Assembly: GCA_902362715.1 (NCBI GenBank)
Contig: CABIXN010000007.1
Coordinates: 62,001-126,000, forward strand
Length of the DNA: 64,000 nucleotides
Source: Lachnospiraceae bacterium
Lineage (GTDB): Bacteria > Bacillota > Clostridia > Lachnospirales > Lachnospiraceae
Reading direction: 5' to 3'
Below, in pieces: positions 25,828 to 35,195 of the stretch; the first letter of the stretch is position 1; each line of letters starts with the position of its first letter. The position numbers were made by a program, and so were the translations under genes. The notes beneath the pieces are model-generated. The model was not told the DNA's origin. It did not search any database and was given only the letters and a program-made list of their open reading frames with translations.

Positions 25828-25872
25828 GTTACTCACCGCCTGCAGAGGCGGAAGTCATCCCCTATCTGATAT
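25828..25872. repeat. Family C repeat, copy C1
   Basis: A 45-bp segment with the stem CCGCCTCTGCAGGCGG (complement strand) that covers the stop codon of the upstream YesL gene. A copy of the same length at 62638-62682 also covers a stop codon, there of a LysR gene. About six positions differ. Confidence 0.7.
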
Positions 25873-26590
25873 AATCATCTCCGCCTGAGCCGTGGAGAAT
25901 TTCATCTGCCCGGTCTTCTAACTGCTGATCGTAAATTTCCTTTTCATCTCTGTAACGTTCTTTGCGCTTTTCCCAGTCTTTCGGATCTGTATACTCTTTT
26001 AATACCTTCTCCAGCAGTACAGAATGCAGGAAGGATATTAATACAGGCAGAGCCACAACAGAAATGGGAACCGCATATAAAATCAGGCCGCATACAATAA
26101 ACAGGCCGAAAATTGCCAGGGAGCGCACCGGATGGGTAATCATCATTATATAAGATGTCTTAAAGGAAGTTCGTTTATCATCCCCGTCGAAGAAAGATAT
26201 ATACGGAAAAATATAGGAACACCATACCAGCACCAGCAGAAATACTACTGCAAGCAGTCCCAGCACAACCATAGCCATTGTTTTATTTCTCAAGGAATGA
26301 TTCATGAGATAAAAATTCACCATAATCAGTACGATTGCCGCCAAAAATGGAATCCATACAGCCACAGATTTCTTAAACTGTTTTCGAAACTCTTTGAAAA
26401 ACTCTTTTGCAGGATATCCCAGATCATGTCTTAACACCCAGTCGGCGGTATGATACAGCGCCCTTGAGGATGCTCCTATGGTAAATACCGGAACACACAG
26501 AACCAGCCAGAGCAGACTGATTAAAACGGTACCTGTAATTTTTTGAACAACAGAAATAAATTTTCCATTATATTCATATTTCAGTTTCAA
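25862..26590 (-). CDS. YesL/DUF624-family membrane protein, tandem paralogue
   Basis: A 242-residue membrane protein of the same family as the next gene (LCVPVFTIGASSRALYHTADWVL near the N-terminus, again about five membrane segments), with a charged C-terminal tail. The start is TTG at 26590, seven bases after GGAGG; the earlier TTG at 26605 is part of the ribosome binding site. The pair differs throughout, so the duplication is old. No sugar transporter is nearby. Confidence 0.82.
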   Translation of the reverse strand: MKLKYEYNGKFISVVQKITGTVLISLLWLVLCVPVFTIGASSRALYHTADWVLRHDLGYPAKEFFKEFRKQFKKSVAVWIPFLAAIVLIMVNFYLMNHSLRNKTMAMVVLGLLAVVFLLVLVWCSYIFPYISFFDGDDKRTSFKTSYIMMITHPVRSLAIFGLFIVCGLILYAVPISVVALPVLISFLHSVLLEKVLKEYTDPKDWEKRKERYRDEKEIYDQQLEDRADEILHGSGGDDYIR

Positions 26591-26628
26591 AATGTTTTCC
26601 TCCAAGCTTCTCTGTAATTTTTAAAAAA

Positions 26629-26742
26629 TCGCTTTTGCGACATGATTCCACTCCGCCGCAGTGCGATCATCAGCGGAGCGTTTTTTTCTCTATAGGAATC
26701 GGTACTTTTCAGCTTTATCACAACACGGTATTTCCTATAGAG
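26629..26742. repeat. Family R repeat, copy R3 (lacks the left stems)
   Basis: About 114 bp. It contains the GCTTTTGCGAC spacer, the CTCCGCCGC...GCGGAG hairpin and the CTCTATAGGAA...TTCCTATAGAG arms, but not the CTGCC...GGCAG and CCGCCTGCGGCGG stems of R1/R2. Confidence 0.8.
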
Positions 26743-26779
26743 CAAAAGGAGTGTTGAACCTTCAACACTCCTTTTGCTC
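26740..26779 (-). terminator. Terminator of ackA
   Basis: A perfect 19-bp inverted repeat, GAGCAAAAGGAGTGTTGAA with its complement around a 2-bp centre. It directly abuts, and shares three bases with, repeat R3. Confidence 0.8.
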
Positions 26780-26790
26780 CATATTTATCC

Positions 26791-27978
26791 TTAAATCAAA
26801 GCAACTGTTTCTCTTGCAATTGCAAGTTCTTCATTTGTAGGAATGACACAAACTTTCACTTTAGAATCTGCTGTGGAAATCACATTGTCGTCGCCGCGTT
26901 TTCCGTTTGCCTCAGCATCCAGCTTAATTCCAAGATATCCAAGATATGATAATACTTTTTCACGAACAATAGGCGCATTCTCGCCAATGCCGGCTGTAAA
27001 GGCAATTGCATCTACGCCATTCATAGCGGCCACATAAGAACCGATATATTTTGCTACCCGGTAGCTGAATACATCAAGAGCAATTTCGGCCAGTTTATTT
27101 CCTGCTTCCATGCCATCCTCAAGATCGCGGAAATCACTGGATAATTTTGAAATACCCTGAACGCCGGATTTTTTGTTTAATACTTCCATAACACCTGCAA
27201 TATCCAGGTTTTCTTTCTTCGCAATAAATTCCATAATTGCAGGATCTATATCTCCGGAACGGGTTCCCATTACAAGGCCTTCTAAAGGAGTTAATCCCAT
27301 AGATGTATCTACACATTTACCGTTTAATACAGCACTGATAGATGCTCCGTTTCCAAGATGGGCAACAATAATTTTAGAATCATTCAGATCCATGCCCAGA
27401 AACTCTGCCGTATGTTTTGATACAAAGCTGTGGCTTGTCCCGTGGAAACCATATCTTCTTACTTTATAATTTTCATAATATTCATAAGGAAGGCCGTACA
27501 GATAAGCTTTTGCAGGCATTGTCTGATGGAAAGCGGTATCAAATACGCCAACCATTGGTACGCCCGGCATCAGCTCCTTGCAGGCATTAATCCCGATCAG
27601 GTTTGCAGGATTATGTAATGGTGCAAGATCATTGCATTCTTCTACTGCTTTCAGCATATCATCTGTAATAACAGCAGAGGAAGCGAATTTCTCGCCGCCG
27701 TGTACCACTCTGTGTCCCACTGCATTTACTTCATCAAGGCTTTTAATGGCACCTGTTTTTTCATTTACCAGAGCATCCAGCACCATCTGGATGGCCTCTT
27801 TATGTGTAGGCATTGCAGCCTCTGTGATCTCTTTGTCAAGACCTGTTTTCTGATAGGTAAGTCTCCCGTCAATACCGATTCTCTCACAAAGTCCTTTTGC
27901 AAGCACTTCTTCTGTATCAGAATTAATTAACTGATACTTCAGGGAAGAGCTTCCGCAATTGATTACTAAAACATTCAT
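26791..27978 (-). CDS. ackA: Acetate kinase
   Basis: A 395-residue acetate kinase of the ASKHA fold: N-terminus VLVINCGSSSLKYQ, then GHRVVHGGE, AHLGNGAS and GDIDPAI motifs and the C-terminal FTAGIGENA adenosine loop. It makes ATP and acetate from acetyl phosphate in fermentation. The usual partner pta is not adjacent in this window. It has its own promoter and a strong terminator, so it is probably monocistronic. Confidence 0.98.
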   Translation of the reverse strand: MNVLVINCGSSSLKYQLINSDTEEVLAKGLCERIGIDGRLTYQKTGLDKEITEAAMPTHKEAIQMVLDALVNEKTGAIKSLDEVNAVGHRVVHGGEKFASSAVITDDMLKAVEECNDLAPLHNPANLIGINACKELMPGVPMVGVFDTAFHQTMPAKAYLYGLPYEYYENYKVRRYGFHGTSHSFVSKHTAEFLGMDLNDSKIIVAHLGNGASISAVLNGKCVDTSMGLTPLEGLVMGTRSGDIDPAIMEFIAKKENLDIAGVMEVLNKKSGVQGISKLSSDFRDLEDGMEAGNKLAEIALDVFSYRVAKYIGSYVAAMNGVDAIAFTAGIGENAPIVREKVLSYLGYLGIKLDAEANGKRGDDNVISTADSKVKVCVIPTNEELAIARETVALI

Positions 27979-28032
27979 TATTATTTACTCCCTTCGCTTT
28001 TCTTTGGATTCTCCAAAAAACATATCAGTTTC

Positions 28033-28060
28033 ATTATAGTACAATCTTTGAAATTGGCAA
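28033..28060 (-). promoter_or_regulatory. Promoter of ackA
   Basis: On the minus strand TTGCCA (28060-28055), a 16-bp spacer and TATAAT (28038-28033) lie 55 bp upstream of the ackA start codon. Confidence 0.6.
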
Positions 28061-28221
28061 GTAATTTCCCCGGACAATATAAAAAAAATACAAAAAAATT
28101 TCGATCTTTGTAAATATTAAAAACTTTTGCTTAAAACTGTAATGTTTTTTCTATTATTATATGAGATTTTTTTGTATCATAAAAGTACATTTTTCTGTTA
28201 AATAGCGTCTGGAGGATTACT

Positions 28222-29106
28222 ATGTCTTTAAATTATGATTATTATCATATCTTTTATCATGTTGCTGAAAATAAAAGTCTGACTGCAGCAGCAAATCAGC
28301 TGTTTCTTTCCCAATCTACAGTCAGCCGTTCTATACAGAATCTGGAGCACGAACTAGGATGCACGCTTTTACTGCGTTCAAAGCAGGGCATTTCACTGAC
28401 AGAAGAAGGAAGTTTCCTATACGATTATGTCAAAAAAGCCTTTGCTTATATTTCTTATGCAGAAAACCACCTGCATAATATACAGAAGTTAAACAGCGGC
28501 TTCCTGCGCATTGGTGCCACAGAACTGACACTACAGTATTTTCTGCTCTCCCATCTTGAGACCTTTGAAGCAAAGTATCCCGGTATCCATATGGAGCTTT
28601 CCTTCCAAATTCCAAAGGAAGCCTTTCAGCTTTTAAATTCGGGACTTCTTGATATTGCGATTCTGACAACCCCATTTTCAGAGAATGATTCCATACAAAA
28701 ATATCCTCTGATGAATTTTAGTGATATTTTAATTGCCAGTCCCCAATACGAACATCTAAAACATAAGGTTCTGGATTTTTCTCAGCTGCAAAACGAACCT
28801 TTTATTGTCATGGAACATGGTACCAGCGCACGTCTTTACATTGACGAGGTCTGTTCCTCACTGGATATCACCTATTTTCCCAAATATGAGGTTGGTTCCA
28901 TGCCCCTTATTGTTTCTATGGTGGAACGAAACCTTGGTATCGGCTTTGTCCCGGAAATCTTCGTACATGAGAAATTGAAAAAAGGGAAACTGATACAACT
29001 GCAATTAAAAACACCTCTGCCAAGCCGCCAGATCTGCGCTTTTACCAGTAAGGCATTTCCGGTTCACTCAGTCAGAGATGTTTTTTTAAAACAACTCTGC
29101 AAATAG
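28222..29106 (+). CDS. LysR-family transcriptional regulator
   Basis: A 294-residue LysR regulator: an N-terminal winged helix (1-60, with LFLSQSTVSRSIQNLEHELG) and a periplasmic-binding-like effector domain (about 88-290). It is divergent from ackA and convergent with the sufE gene, whose stop lies 3 bp away. LysR regulators usually act on divergent neighbours, so ackA is a possible target; the effector is unknown. Confidence 0.92.
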   Translation: MSLNYDYYHIFYHVAENKSLTAAANQLFLSQSTVSRSIQNLEHELGCTLLLRSKQGISLTEEGSFLYDYVKKAFAYISYAENHLHNIQKLNSGFLRIGATELTLQYFLLSHLETFEAKYPGIHMELSFQIPKEAFQLLNSGLLDIAILTTPFSENDSIQKYPLMNFSDILIASPQYEHLKHKVLDFSQLQNEPFIVMEHGTSARLYIDEVCSSLDITYFPKYEVGSMPLIVSMVERNLGIGFVPEIFVHEKLKKGKLIQLQLKTPLPSRQICAFTSKAFPVHSVRDVFLKQLCK

Positions 29107-29108
29107 TA

Positions 29109-29552
29109 CTATTCACAACTATCTGCAAATTTTTTTATTTTCCTTATAATCAGCTGCATTCCTTTATAGCGGTCTGTAGAAATCTGCCGGGCAATGTCCG
29201 TTTTATCCATAAAAGTAATATCAGCCCGGCGGACTTCTTCTGGCGTTCGATGATGAAACAGTGCAGTGATTACACCAACAATCCCCTTCACAATAAGACT
29301 TTCACTGTCCGCCCGGACTGATATTTTTCCGTTTTCATACCCCAGCACCAGCCATAATTTTGCCTGGCAGCTATGTATTCTATTTTCCTCAGTCCGCTCT
29401 GTTTCGTATAGTTTTTCCATATCAGAGGTTAACTCTAACAGCGCCTGATACTGAATCAGCCAGTCTTCCAGTTCATTAAACTCCTGTATAAACTCCTGTT
29501 CTTCTTCTGCGATTGTCCTGACTTTTTTCTCCTCTGCCATTGCTGTACTCAT
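29109..29552 (-). CDS. SufE-family sulfur acceptor protein
   Basis: A 147-residue SufE-like protein. The sulfur-accepting cysteine is Cys62 in HSCQAKLWLVL, and RADSESLIVKGIVG follows as in SufE/CsdE. SufE relays persulfide from a cysteine desulfurase to its acceptor. No SufS or SufBCD lies within the window; instead the gene ends an operon with a sugar-isomerase-like enzyme and an orphan protein. The ATG at 29552 has GGGAGG 8 bp upstream inside the preceding gene and starts 1 bp after its stop. Confidence 0.85.
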   Translation of the reverse strand: MSTAMAEEKKVRTIAEEEQEFIQEFNELEDWLIQYQALLELTSDMEKLYETERTEENRIHSCQAKLWLVLGYENGKISVRADSESLIVKGIVGVITALFHHRTPEEVRRADITFMDKTDIARQISTDRYKGMQLIIRKIKKFADSCE

Positions 29553-29553
29553 A

Positions 29554-29964
29554 TTACTGCCTCCCTGCCTCAAACACTGCTCTGGCAATATCCTGTGTCG
29601 TTTCAAAATATGCTGTCTTTTCTACAGGAAAAGTGATGCCAAACCCTTTCTGAATCGCCATATACAAAAGTATTTTCTTATTCATGGAAGAAGTAACTCC
29701 GTCGCAGGAAGCCGCACTGTCAGCTTTAAAAGCATCCTGTTTTTCCAGCTGGACAGCCTTTGCCACACTCAGTTCAGAAAGTTCTGAAATATCATAAATT
29801 CCCTGTGCAGTCTCATGCAGAAGATATTTATACAGTATAAACTGATATAAATCCTCATGGAGCAGTTCCGGGGTATGGTAGACTGTCCGCTGCATCTTTT
29901 CCAGAAGTGCAGCGGCAGCCTGACGGCTTTGTAATAATGTTTTATTTACTTTCAGGATACTCAT
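29554..29964 (-). CDS. Orphan protein between the isomerase and SufE genes
   Basis: 136 residues, not recognised with confidence. The N-terminal half is helical and charged. The C-terminal stretch (KKILLYMAIQKGFGITFPVEKTAYFETTQDIARAV, around 95-130) loosely resembles helices 2-4 of an acyl carrier protein. The expected DSL phosphopantetheine motif is replaced by a TSSM segment, so it may be an ACP-like fold without the cofactor or simply chance. The ATG overlaps the upstream stop as ATGA and it is 1 bp from sufE, so the three genes are translationally linked. Confidence 0.7.
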   Translation of the reverse strand: MSILKVNKTLLQSRQAAAALLEKMQRTVYHTPELLHEDLYQFILYKYLLHETAQGIYDISELSELSVAKAVQLEKQDAFKADSAASCDGVTSSMNKKILLYMAIQKGFGITFPVEKTAYFETTQDIARAVFEAGRQ

Positions 29965-31496
29965 GCGGTAACGACTTCCAGACCATATGCCTTGCCAAGC
30001 ATAATCAGTTCTTTTGTATAATCACCGTACACAAGCGGACAATGATTTCCAAAATTAATTTGTTTATAGAAGAAATCTTCCTGGTCTTCTACTGTAAAAA
30101 ATACTCCCTGATCACAATTCATTCTATCATAACCAGCCCCTCCACAAATCGTTGCTTTTGCCACAAATAATTGATTACCATCCGGCGAAATTTTTGCCAG
30201 TGTAATTTCCTGTCCATTATCCTGGCCAAAATCATAACGGAACGTTGCACCGAATCCGCCGTGTGCAAATGGTGCAATACCATAAGATCCTGTCTTAGCT
30301 GAAAGACCTTTTAACTTTCTGTTTGGCGTAGAATGGAAGGACAAATAAAGATTTGCCCGATCTGCATCTTTGATATTTTGAATATCATCTTCTCCTATAT
30401 TCTGCAAAGTAACCATTTTGCCGTCTTCATCATAATATACACAATTGGTATTTCCCATATATGGTGCTTTTCCGGACAGGTTTGTCAGCATTACCATAGT
30501 TACCAGCGAATTGATATCAAATTCACATGCAGAAGGAATACCCTGTTCATTATTTAATGAGTGTGTCAGACAAAATGTAATCTGTTCTTCATTCATTCTT
30601 CTTGTAGAACAGATATCCGGACATGGAATAGTAAACGCATTACAATCATTAAATTCCATGAGTTTCTGAACGGTTACATATGCTACTACAGATTTTTTCA
30701 GTTTCTCCCTTTCCATTTTATTAAACTGAGCGCCTGCAATTAATTCATCTGTTATCTTTTCTACCAGCACCATATCTTCTTCATTAATATTAAGAGCTTT
30801 TCTTCCCGGAAGCGTTGGATTTGTGGTAGGATCCACCATATGTGTCTGATCAATTAACTCATGGGCATTTATATTTCGGAACCGAATTCCGAACTTATCT
30901 GCAATTTCATTGATATTTACAAATGTATCCGGCGTACTGAAAGATGTTGTAGAATTGAATCTGGACGCAAGCAGTACTCTTGTCTCTGCCAAAGCTTTTT
31001 TAGCACGCATTACCCGCAGATGGGTCCGCAGATCGTCCCATGTACGATAAGAGTATGATTCAAGCCCTCTGGCCCGAACAGCGGCTGTATTCAATGCCGG
31101 ACCACAGCATTGCTGAGGTGCAACTCCCATAGGTTTCTTATAACGCTGTGCAAACTCCAGATATAGATCTCCTCTTCCGATTCCGGTAGAAAAAATAAAA
31201 AAATCTACCTGTTCAATATCCTCTGCCATCTTTAAAAACATATCTTCCTTCGTTACAAACCAGTCATCTCTTTCCACATAAATAGGATCAAGAATCTCAA
31301 TCCCATCCATTGTAATATTTTTCGAAATATTATTTTTGAACTTTTTATAAAGTTCCTGAGCCATCATAACCTCATATGACTTTTCCAGCTGCTCTCCTTT
31401 TCCAAATCTGCATGGCCCTTCATATGAATATTCATGAATAATTGCCAGAAATACTGGCCGAACCCGCAACACTACATCTACACTTTTCTTAATCAT
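29961..31496 (-). CDS. L-fucose/L-arabinose-isomerase-superfamily protein
   Basis: A 511-residue protein with the three-domain layout of the FucI/AraA superfamily. Candidate metal ligands are Glu325 and Asp327 (ACEFDINSLVTM), His388 (FHSTPNR) and His485 (FGNHCPLVYGD). Such enzymes isomerise aldoses and ketoses with Mn2+, but this family also includes members of unknown substrate. No fucose or arabinose kinase or aldolase is near. The operon partners (orphan protein, SufE) suggest something other than simple sugar catabolism. Confidence 0.82.
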   Translation of the reverse strand: MIKKSVDVVLRVRPVFLAIIHEYSYEGPCRFGKGEQLEKSYEVMMAQELYKKFKNNISKNITMDGIEILDPIYVERDDWFVTKEDMFLKMAEDIEQVDFFIFSTGIGRGDLYLEFAQRYKKPMGVAPQQCCGPALNTAAVRARGLESYSYRTWDDLRTHLRVMRAKKALAETRVLLASRFNSTTSFSTPDTFVNINEIADKFGIRFRNINAHELIDQTHMVDPTTNPTLPGRKALNINEEDMVLVEKITDELIAGAQFNKMEREKLKKSVVAYVTVQKLMEFNDCNAFTIPCPDICSTRRMNEEQITFCLTHSLNNEQGIPSACEFDINSLVTMVMLTNLSGKAPYMGNTNCVYYDEDGKMVTLQNIGEDDIQNIKDADRANLYLSFHSTPNRKLKGLSAKTGSYGIAPFAHGGFGATFRYDFGQDNGQEITLAKISPDGNQLFVAKATICGGAGYDRMNCDQGVFFTVEDQEDFFYKQINFGNHCPLVYGDYTKELIMLGKAYGLEVVTA

Positions 31497-31533
31497 TGGT
31501 AAATACCTCCTGCTTTATGTTTTATGGATTTTA

Positions 31534-31563
31534 TTATATCTGATACTCACTTCTTCTACCAAA
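31534..31563 (-). promoter_or_regulatory. Promoter of the isomerase-orphan-SufE operon
   Basis: On the minus strand TTGGTA (31563-31558), 18 bp, TATAAT (31539-31534), 38 bp upstream of the start codon. A hairpin at 31577-31604 (GGGATC...GATCCC) lies between this promoter and the MetE-like gene and may end the latter's transcript. Confidence 0.55.
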
Positions 31564-31626
31564 TGCATAAATGAAGGGATCCATGCAATTAAGCATAGAT
31601 CCCGCAGACCAGCAATATTTGCAGCA

Positions 31627-32751
31627 TTAACTCCAGACTTTCTCTGCAATACTTTTGACCAGTTCTACCTTTCTCCACTGTTCCTCTTCTGTGAGAAGAT
31701 TCCCTTCTTCGGTAGATGAAAAACCGCACTGAGGACTGATACACAGCTGTTTTAACGGAACATATTGCTGTGCTTTGCAGATTTTTTCCACAATTTCCTG
31801 TTCACATTCCAGCTTCGGATCTTTGGATGTAACAAGTCCAAGAACCACCTTCTGATTTCTTATAAAGCGGAGAGGTGCAAAATCTCCTGCCCGGTCAGAA
31901 TCATATTCCAGGAAAAAACCATCCACATGACAGCCCCCAAATAAAATTTCAGCTACCGGCTCATAACCGCCGCTGGAAAACCAGGTAGATCTGAAATTTC
32001 CTCTGCAGACATGCATTGTAATCACCATATCATCCGGTTTTACTTCCAGAATGCGATTCAGCATATCTACATATTTTTGCGCAGTCACATCCAGATCCAA
32101 ACCGCGTTCTGCATATGCCTCGCGTTTGCTCAAATCACAAAACTCTCCCCATGAAGTATCATCAAACTGCAGATAACGACATCCCGCCGCATAAAATGCC
32201 TGAACAGCATCCTGATAGGCCGCTGCAATATCCGCAAACAGGACGTCTTCCTCCCGGTATCTCTCAAGAGGCTTGTAATTCTCTTCTCTGACACAACACA
32301 TTAAATGGAGCATTGACGGAGACGGTATTGTTTGTTTTACAACAGTATTCCCGGCCACAGACTTCATGAATTTAAAATCTTCTAAAAACGGATGCCGGCC
32401 AAACCCAATTTTCCCTGTTATTTTAACAGTAGCAGGTTTTGGCTGTTCTCCTTGAAACTCTACAGACCAGTGTTCTGCGCCAATTTCTGCAACACCTTCT
32501 AATGCTGCAAAAAAATCCAGATGCCAGTAGCGCCTTCTGAACTCACCATCCGTCACAGCCGGCAGACCTGCTTCTTTTTCCTTCATGACCAGTTCTCTGA
32601 CTGCTTCATTTTCAACCGCTGTCAAATCCTTTTTCTTTATTTCTCCTTTTGAAAACTTCTCTCTTGCTTTCTTCAGCTTATCCGGTCTCAAAAAACTTCC
32701 CACCACTTCAAAAGGATATGGTGCTTTTTCCATATTCATATAATTGCTCAT
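31627..32751 (-). CDS. MetE-like (cobalamin-independent methionine synthase C-terminal family) zinc enzyme
   Basis: A 374-residue single-domain protein related to the catalytic half of MetE (YxjG/YxjH type). All four zinc ligands are present: His247 and Cys249 (MHVCRGN), Glu282 (LEYD) and Cys342 (SPQCGFSS). Such short proteins transfer methyl groups to thiols, usually from donors other than the folate triglutamate used by full-length MetE. The start at 32751 is chosen for the AAGGAGG site. It is divergent from no gene but lies next to its likely LysR regulator. Confidence 0.85.
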   Translation of the reverse strand: MSNYMNMEKAPYPFEVVGSFLRPDKLKKAREKFSKGEIKKKDLTAVENEAVRELVMKEKEAGLPAVTDGEFRRRYWHLDFFAALEGVAEIGAEHWSVEFQGEQPKPATVKITGKIGFGRHPFLEDFKFMKSVAGNTVVKQTIPSPSMLHLMCCVREENYKPLERYREEDVLFADIAAAYQDAVQAFYAAGCRYLQFDDTSWGEFCDLSKREAYAERGLDLDVTAQKYVDMLNRILEVKPDDMVITMHVCRGNFRSTWFSSGGYEPVAEILFGGCHVDGFFLEYDSDRAGDFAPLRFIRNQKVVLGLVTSKDPKLECEQEIVEKICKAQQYVPLKQLCISPQCGFSSTEEGNLLTEEEQWRKVELVKSIAEKVWS

Positions 32752-32830
32752 TGCGAATCCTCCTTGCATTTCTCAGGTTACTTTAACATAAGAGGATTAC
32801 TATGCGTTAATACAAATAATCAATCGCCAT

Positions 32831-33736
32831 CTATAGAAAAAAACTATATTTATTCAAATGTTCAAGATAACGTTTCGCAGTTTCACTCAAGGGCATTTCA
32901 GCAGCATGAATATAGCCGATTTCCATTTTCTCTTCACGGGCCAGCGGAACAGATACAATTTCCGTTCCATTCAAATCGCTGCTTAAAATCCCGGAACAAA
33001 TAGTATAACCATTCAAACCAATCAGCAAATTAAACAGCGTAGCACGGTCTGTTACAACAATACTTTTAGGACTTTCTTCTGTACTGTACGGCTCTTCCGC
33101 AAAATAAAAAGAGTTATTGATTCCCTGCTCATATGTCAGTCTGGGATAATCCTGCAAATCAGCCATCGCCACTTTCTCCTTCCCGGCCAGGGGATTTTTT
33201 CTGCTGACAAATACATGAGGTCTTGCCAAAAACAGCGGAACAAATGAAAGCTCTGCCTTCTCAAACATCCGCATCATAACATCATGATTAAAATCATTCA
33301 GAAACAAAATTCCAAGTTCACTCCTTTTCGTACGCACATCCTCAATTATATCAAATGTCTTTGACTCTCTCAGGGAAAATTCATACTTGTTTTTTCCGTA
33401 TTCTTTTATCAGTTCCACAAATGCATTTACAACAAATGCATAATGCTGGGCCGATATAGCAAAAACTCTGCGCACAGGAGTTCCTTTTTTGTATTTCTGC
33501 TCCAGAAGCTGAGCCTGTTCTACTACCTGGCGGGCATAAGCCAGAAACCTTGTTCCTTCTTCTGACAGATAAACCCCTCTGTTATTACGGCAAAATATTG
33601 TAATCCCCATTTCTTTTTCCAGATCCGTTACAGCCTTAGAAAGACTTGGCTGAGTAATAAATAACTTTTGTGCTGCGCCGCTGATGGAACCGGACTGCAC
33701 AATCTGGATCACGTATTTTAACTGCTGTAATGTCAT
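32831..33736 (-). CDS. LysR-family transcriptional regulator
   Basis: A 301-residue LysR regulator with the winged helix LFITQPSLSKAVTDLEKEMG near residues 24-43 and an effector domain (about 88-295). It is upstream of and in the same direction as the MetE-like gene; CysB/MetR-like control of sulfur metabolism is a plausible inference given the MetE-like and SufE genes, but the sequence does not show the effector. A T/A-rich gap of 79 bp separates it from the next gene. Confidence 0.92.
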   Translation of the reverse strand: MTLQQLKYVIQIVQSGSISGAAQKLFITQPSLSKAVTDLEKEMGITIFCRNNRGVYLSEEGTRFLAYARQVVEQAQLLEQKYKKGTPVRRVFAISAQHYAFVVNAFVELIKEYGKNKYEFSLRESKTFDIIEDVRTKRSELGILFLNDFNHDVMMRMFEKAELSFVPLFLARPHVFVSRKNPLAGKEKVAMADLQDYPRLTYEQGINNSFYFAEEPYSTEESPKSIVVTDRATLFNLLIGLNGYTICSGILSSDLNGTEIVSVPLAREEKMEIGYIHAAEMPLSETAKRYLEHLNKYSFFL

Positions 33737-33885
33737 AACCGCTCCTTTTTATCTTTTTTATTTCTGCTTATTTATAAAACGATAGTACACAAACCTTTCA
33801 AATTCTGCAATTACAAATTTTCTTGTACTGCCGCGGCCTCCGTGTTATGATTTCTGAAATATAAGAATTCAATCAGGAGACTTTT

Positions 33886-35133
33886 ATGAATATTACAGGA
33901 ATTATTGCTGAATACAATCCATTCCATAACGGACATGCATATCACATAGAAGAAACCAGAAAACAAACTCAGGCAGACTATATTATCGCCATCATCAGCG
34001 GTAATTTTGTGCAGAGAGGCGCACCCGCCGCTGCAGACAAATATCTTAGAACACGGCTGGCTCTCCTTGGAGGCGCAGATCTTGTTCTGGAACTGCCTGT
34101 TTTCGGAGCTGTTTCAAGCGCTGAAACATTTGCAAAAAGCGGCATTCATATTCTGGACAGGCTAAACTGTGTTACACATATCAGTTTTGGCGCAGAGTCC
34201 CCGGATACAGACCGGCTCTTTTCTCTGGCCGCATTATTTGCAGGGGAGCCGGCTCCCTACCGCGAACTTCTCTCCTCTTATTTAAAAGAAGGACTTTCCT
34301 TCCCGGCGGCCCGGCAGGCTGCGGCAGTGAAATATCTGCATCTTGATGCAGACCCCTCTGCTTTAAATCTGCCCAACAACATTCTCGGCATCGAATATTT
34401 AAAAGCTCTCATGCAGTCTGACTCTGATTTAATTCCATGTATCATCCCCCGTCAGGGCAGCAGCTACCACGATACGGATATCCACAGAGGGTTTTCCTCC
34501 GCCACCGCCCTGCGGAAAGCTATTTTCGCCTCCAAGGAGCTCTCCGTCACAGCCGATTCACTGTGTAATCTTAAAAACCAGATGCCGGATGCCTGCTATC
34601 AAGCAGTAAAAGACTGGGCCGCTCATAATTTCTTTCTGCAGGAAGATGATTTTTCCAGCCTCCTTCATTATAAGCTGCTTCTAAATAACGGACGATACGC
34701 AGAATTTGGCGAAGGTTCTTTACAGCTTTTTGGCAGAATCAAACACACACTGGAACAATTTAGAAGTTTTTCTCAATTCTGCAGTATCCTGAAAACCAAA
34801 GACCGCACTTACACTTCCATTGCCAGATATTTGATTCACCTGCTTCTTGGCATAACGGGGGAGAGTCTCTGTCTTTTTCAGAAATATGACTGCGCGCCTT
34901 ATGTAAGGATACTGGGATTTAAAAAATCTGCAGCGCCCCTTTTAACTTTGCTAAAGCAAAGCAGCATTCCGGTAATCAGCAGATTATCTTCTGATTATCA
35001 GGATTTATCTGATGAAAGAAAACAGCTTCTTGAGCTTGAGATCCGCAGCGCTCACATTTACAACAGCATTCAGACCGGTAAAACGGGATACCCTGTAAAA
35101 AATGAATTTCGCCGGTCCCTTATCATACTTTAA
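33886..35133 (+). CDS. tmcAL: tRNA(Met) cytidine acetate ligase
   Basis: A 415-residue nucleotidyltransferase-fold ligase (formerly YlbM). The HxGH motif is at residues 14-17 in GIIAEYNPFHNGHAYH, followed by IISGNFVQRG and FGAVSSAETFAKSG. TmcAL makes N4-acetylcytidine at the wobble base of elongator tRNA-Met using acetate and ATP. It is monocistronic, with a strong terminator behind it. Confidence 0.95.
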   Translation: MNITGIIAEYNPFHNGHAYHIEETRKQTQADYIIAIISGNFVQRGAPAAADKYLRTRLALLGGADLVLELPVFGAVSSAETFAKSGIHILDRLNCVTHISFGAESPDTDRLFSLAALFAGEPAPYRELLSSYLKEGLSFPAARQAAAVKYLHLDADPSALNLPNNILGIEYLKALMQSDSDLIPCIIPRQGSSYHDTDIHRGFSSATALRKAIFASKELSVTADSLCNLKNQMPDACYQAVKDWAAHNFFLQEDDFSSLLHYKLLLNNGRYAEFGEGSLQLFGRIKHTLEQFRSFSQFCSILKTKDRTYTSIARYLIHLLLGITGESLCLFQKYDCAPYVRILGFKKSAAPLLTLLKQSSIPVISRLSSDYQDLSDERKQLLELEIRSAHIYNSIQTGKTGYPVKNEFRRSLIIL

Positions 35134-35158
35134 ACGCCAGATCTGCAGATAATTTTTT

Positions 35159-35195
35159 TGCTGCCCCAAAATATATTTGCGGGGCAGCATTTTTT
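35159..35195 (+). terminator. Terminator of tmcAL
   Basis: TGCTGCCCC (35159-35167) pairs with GGGGCAGCA (35181-35189), followed by six T residues. An A-to-T rich run on the left side could make it bidirectional. Confidence 0.85.
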
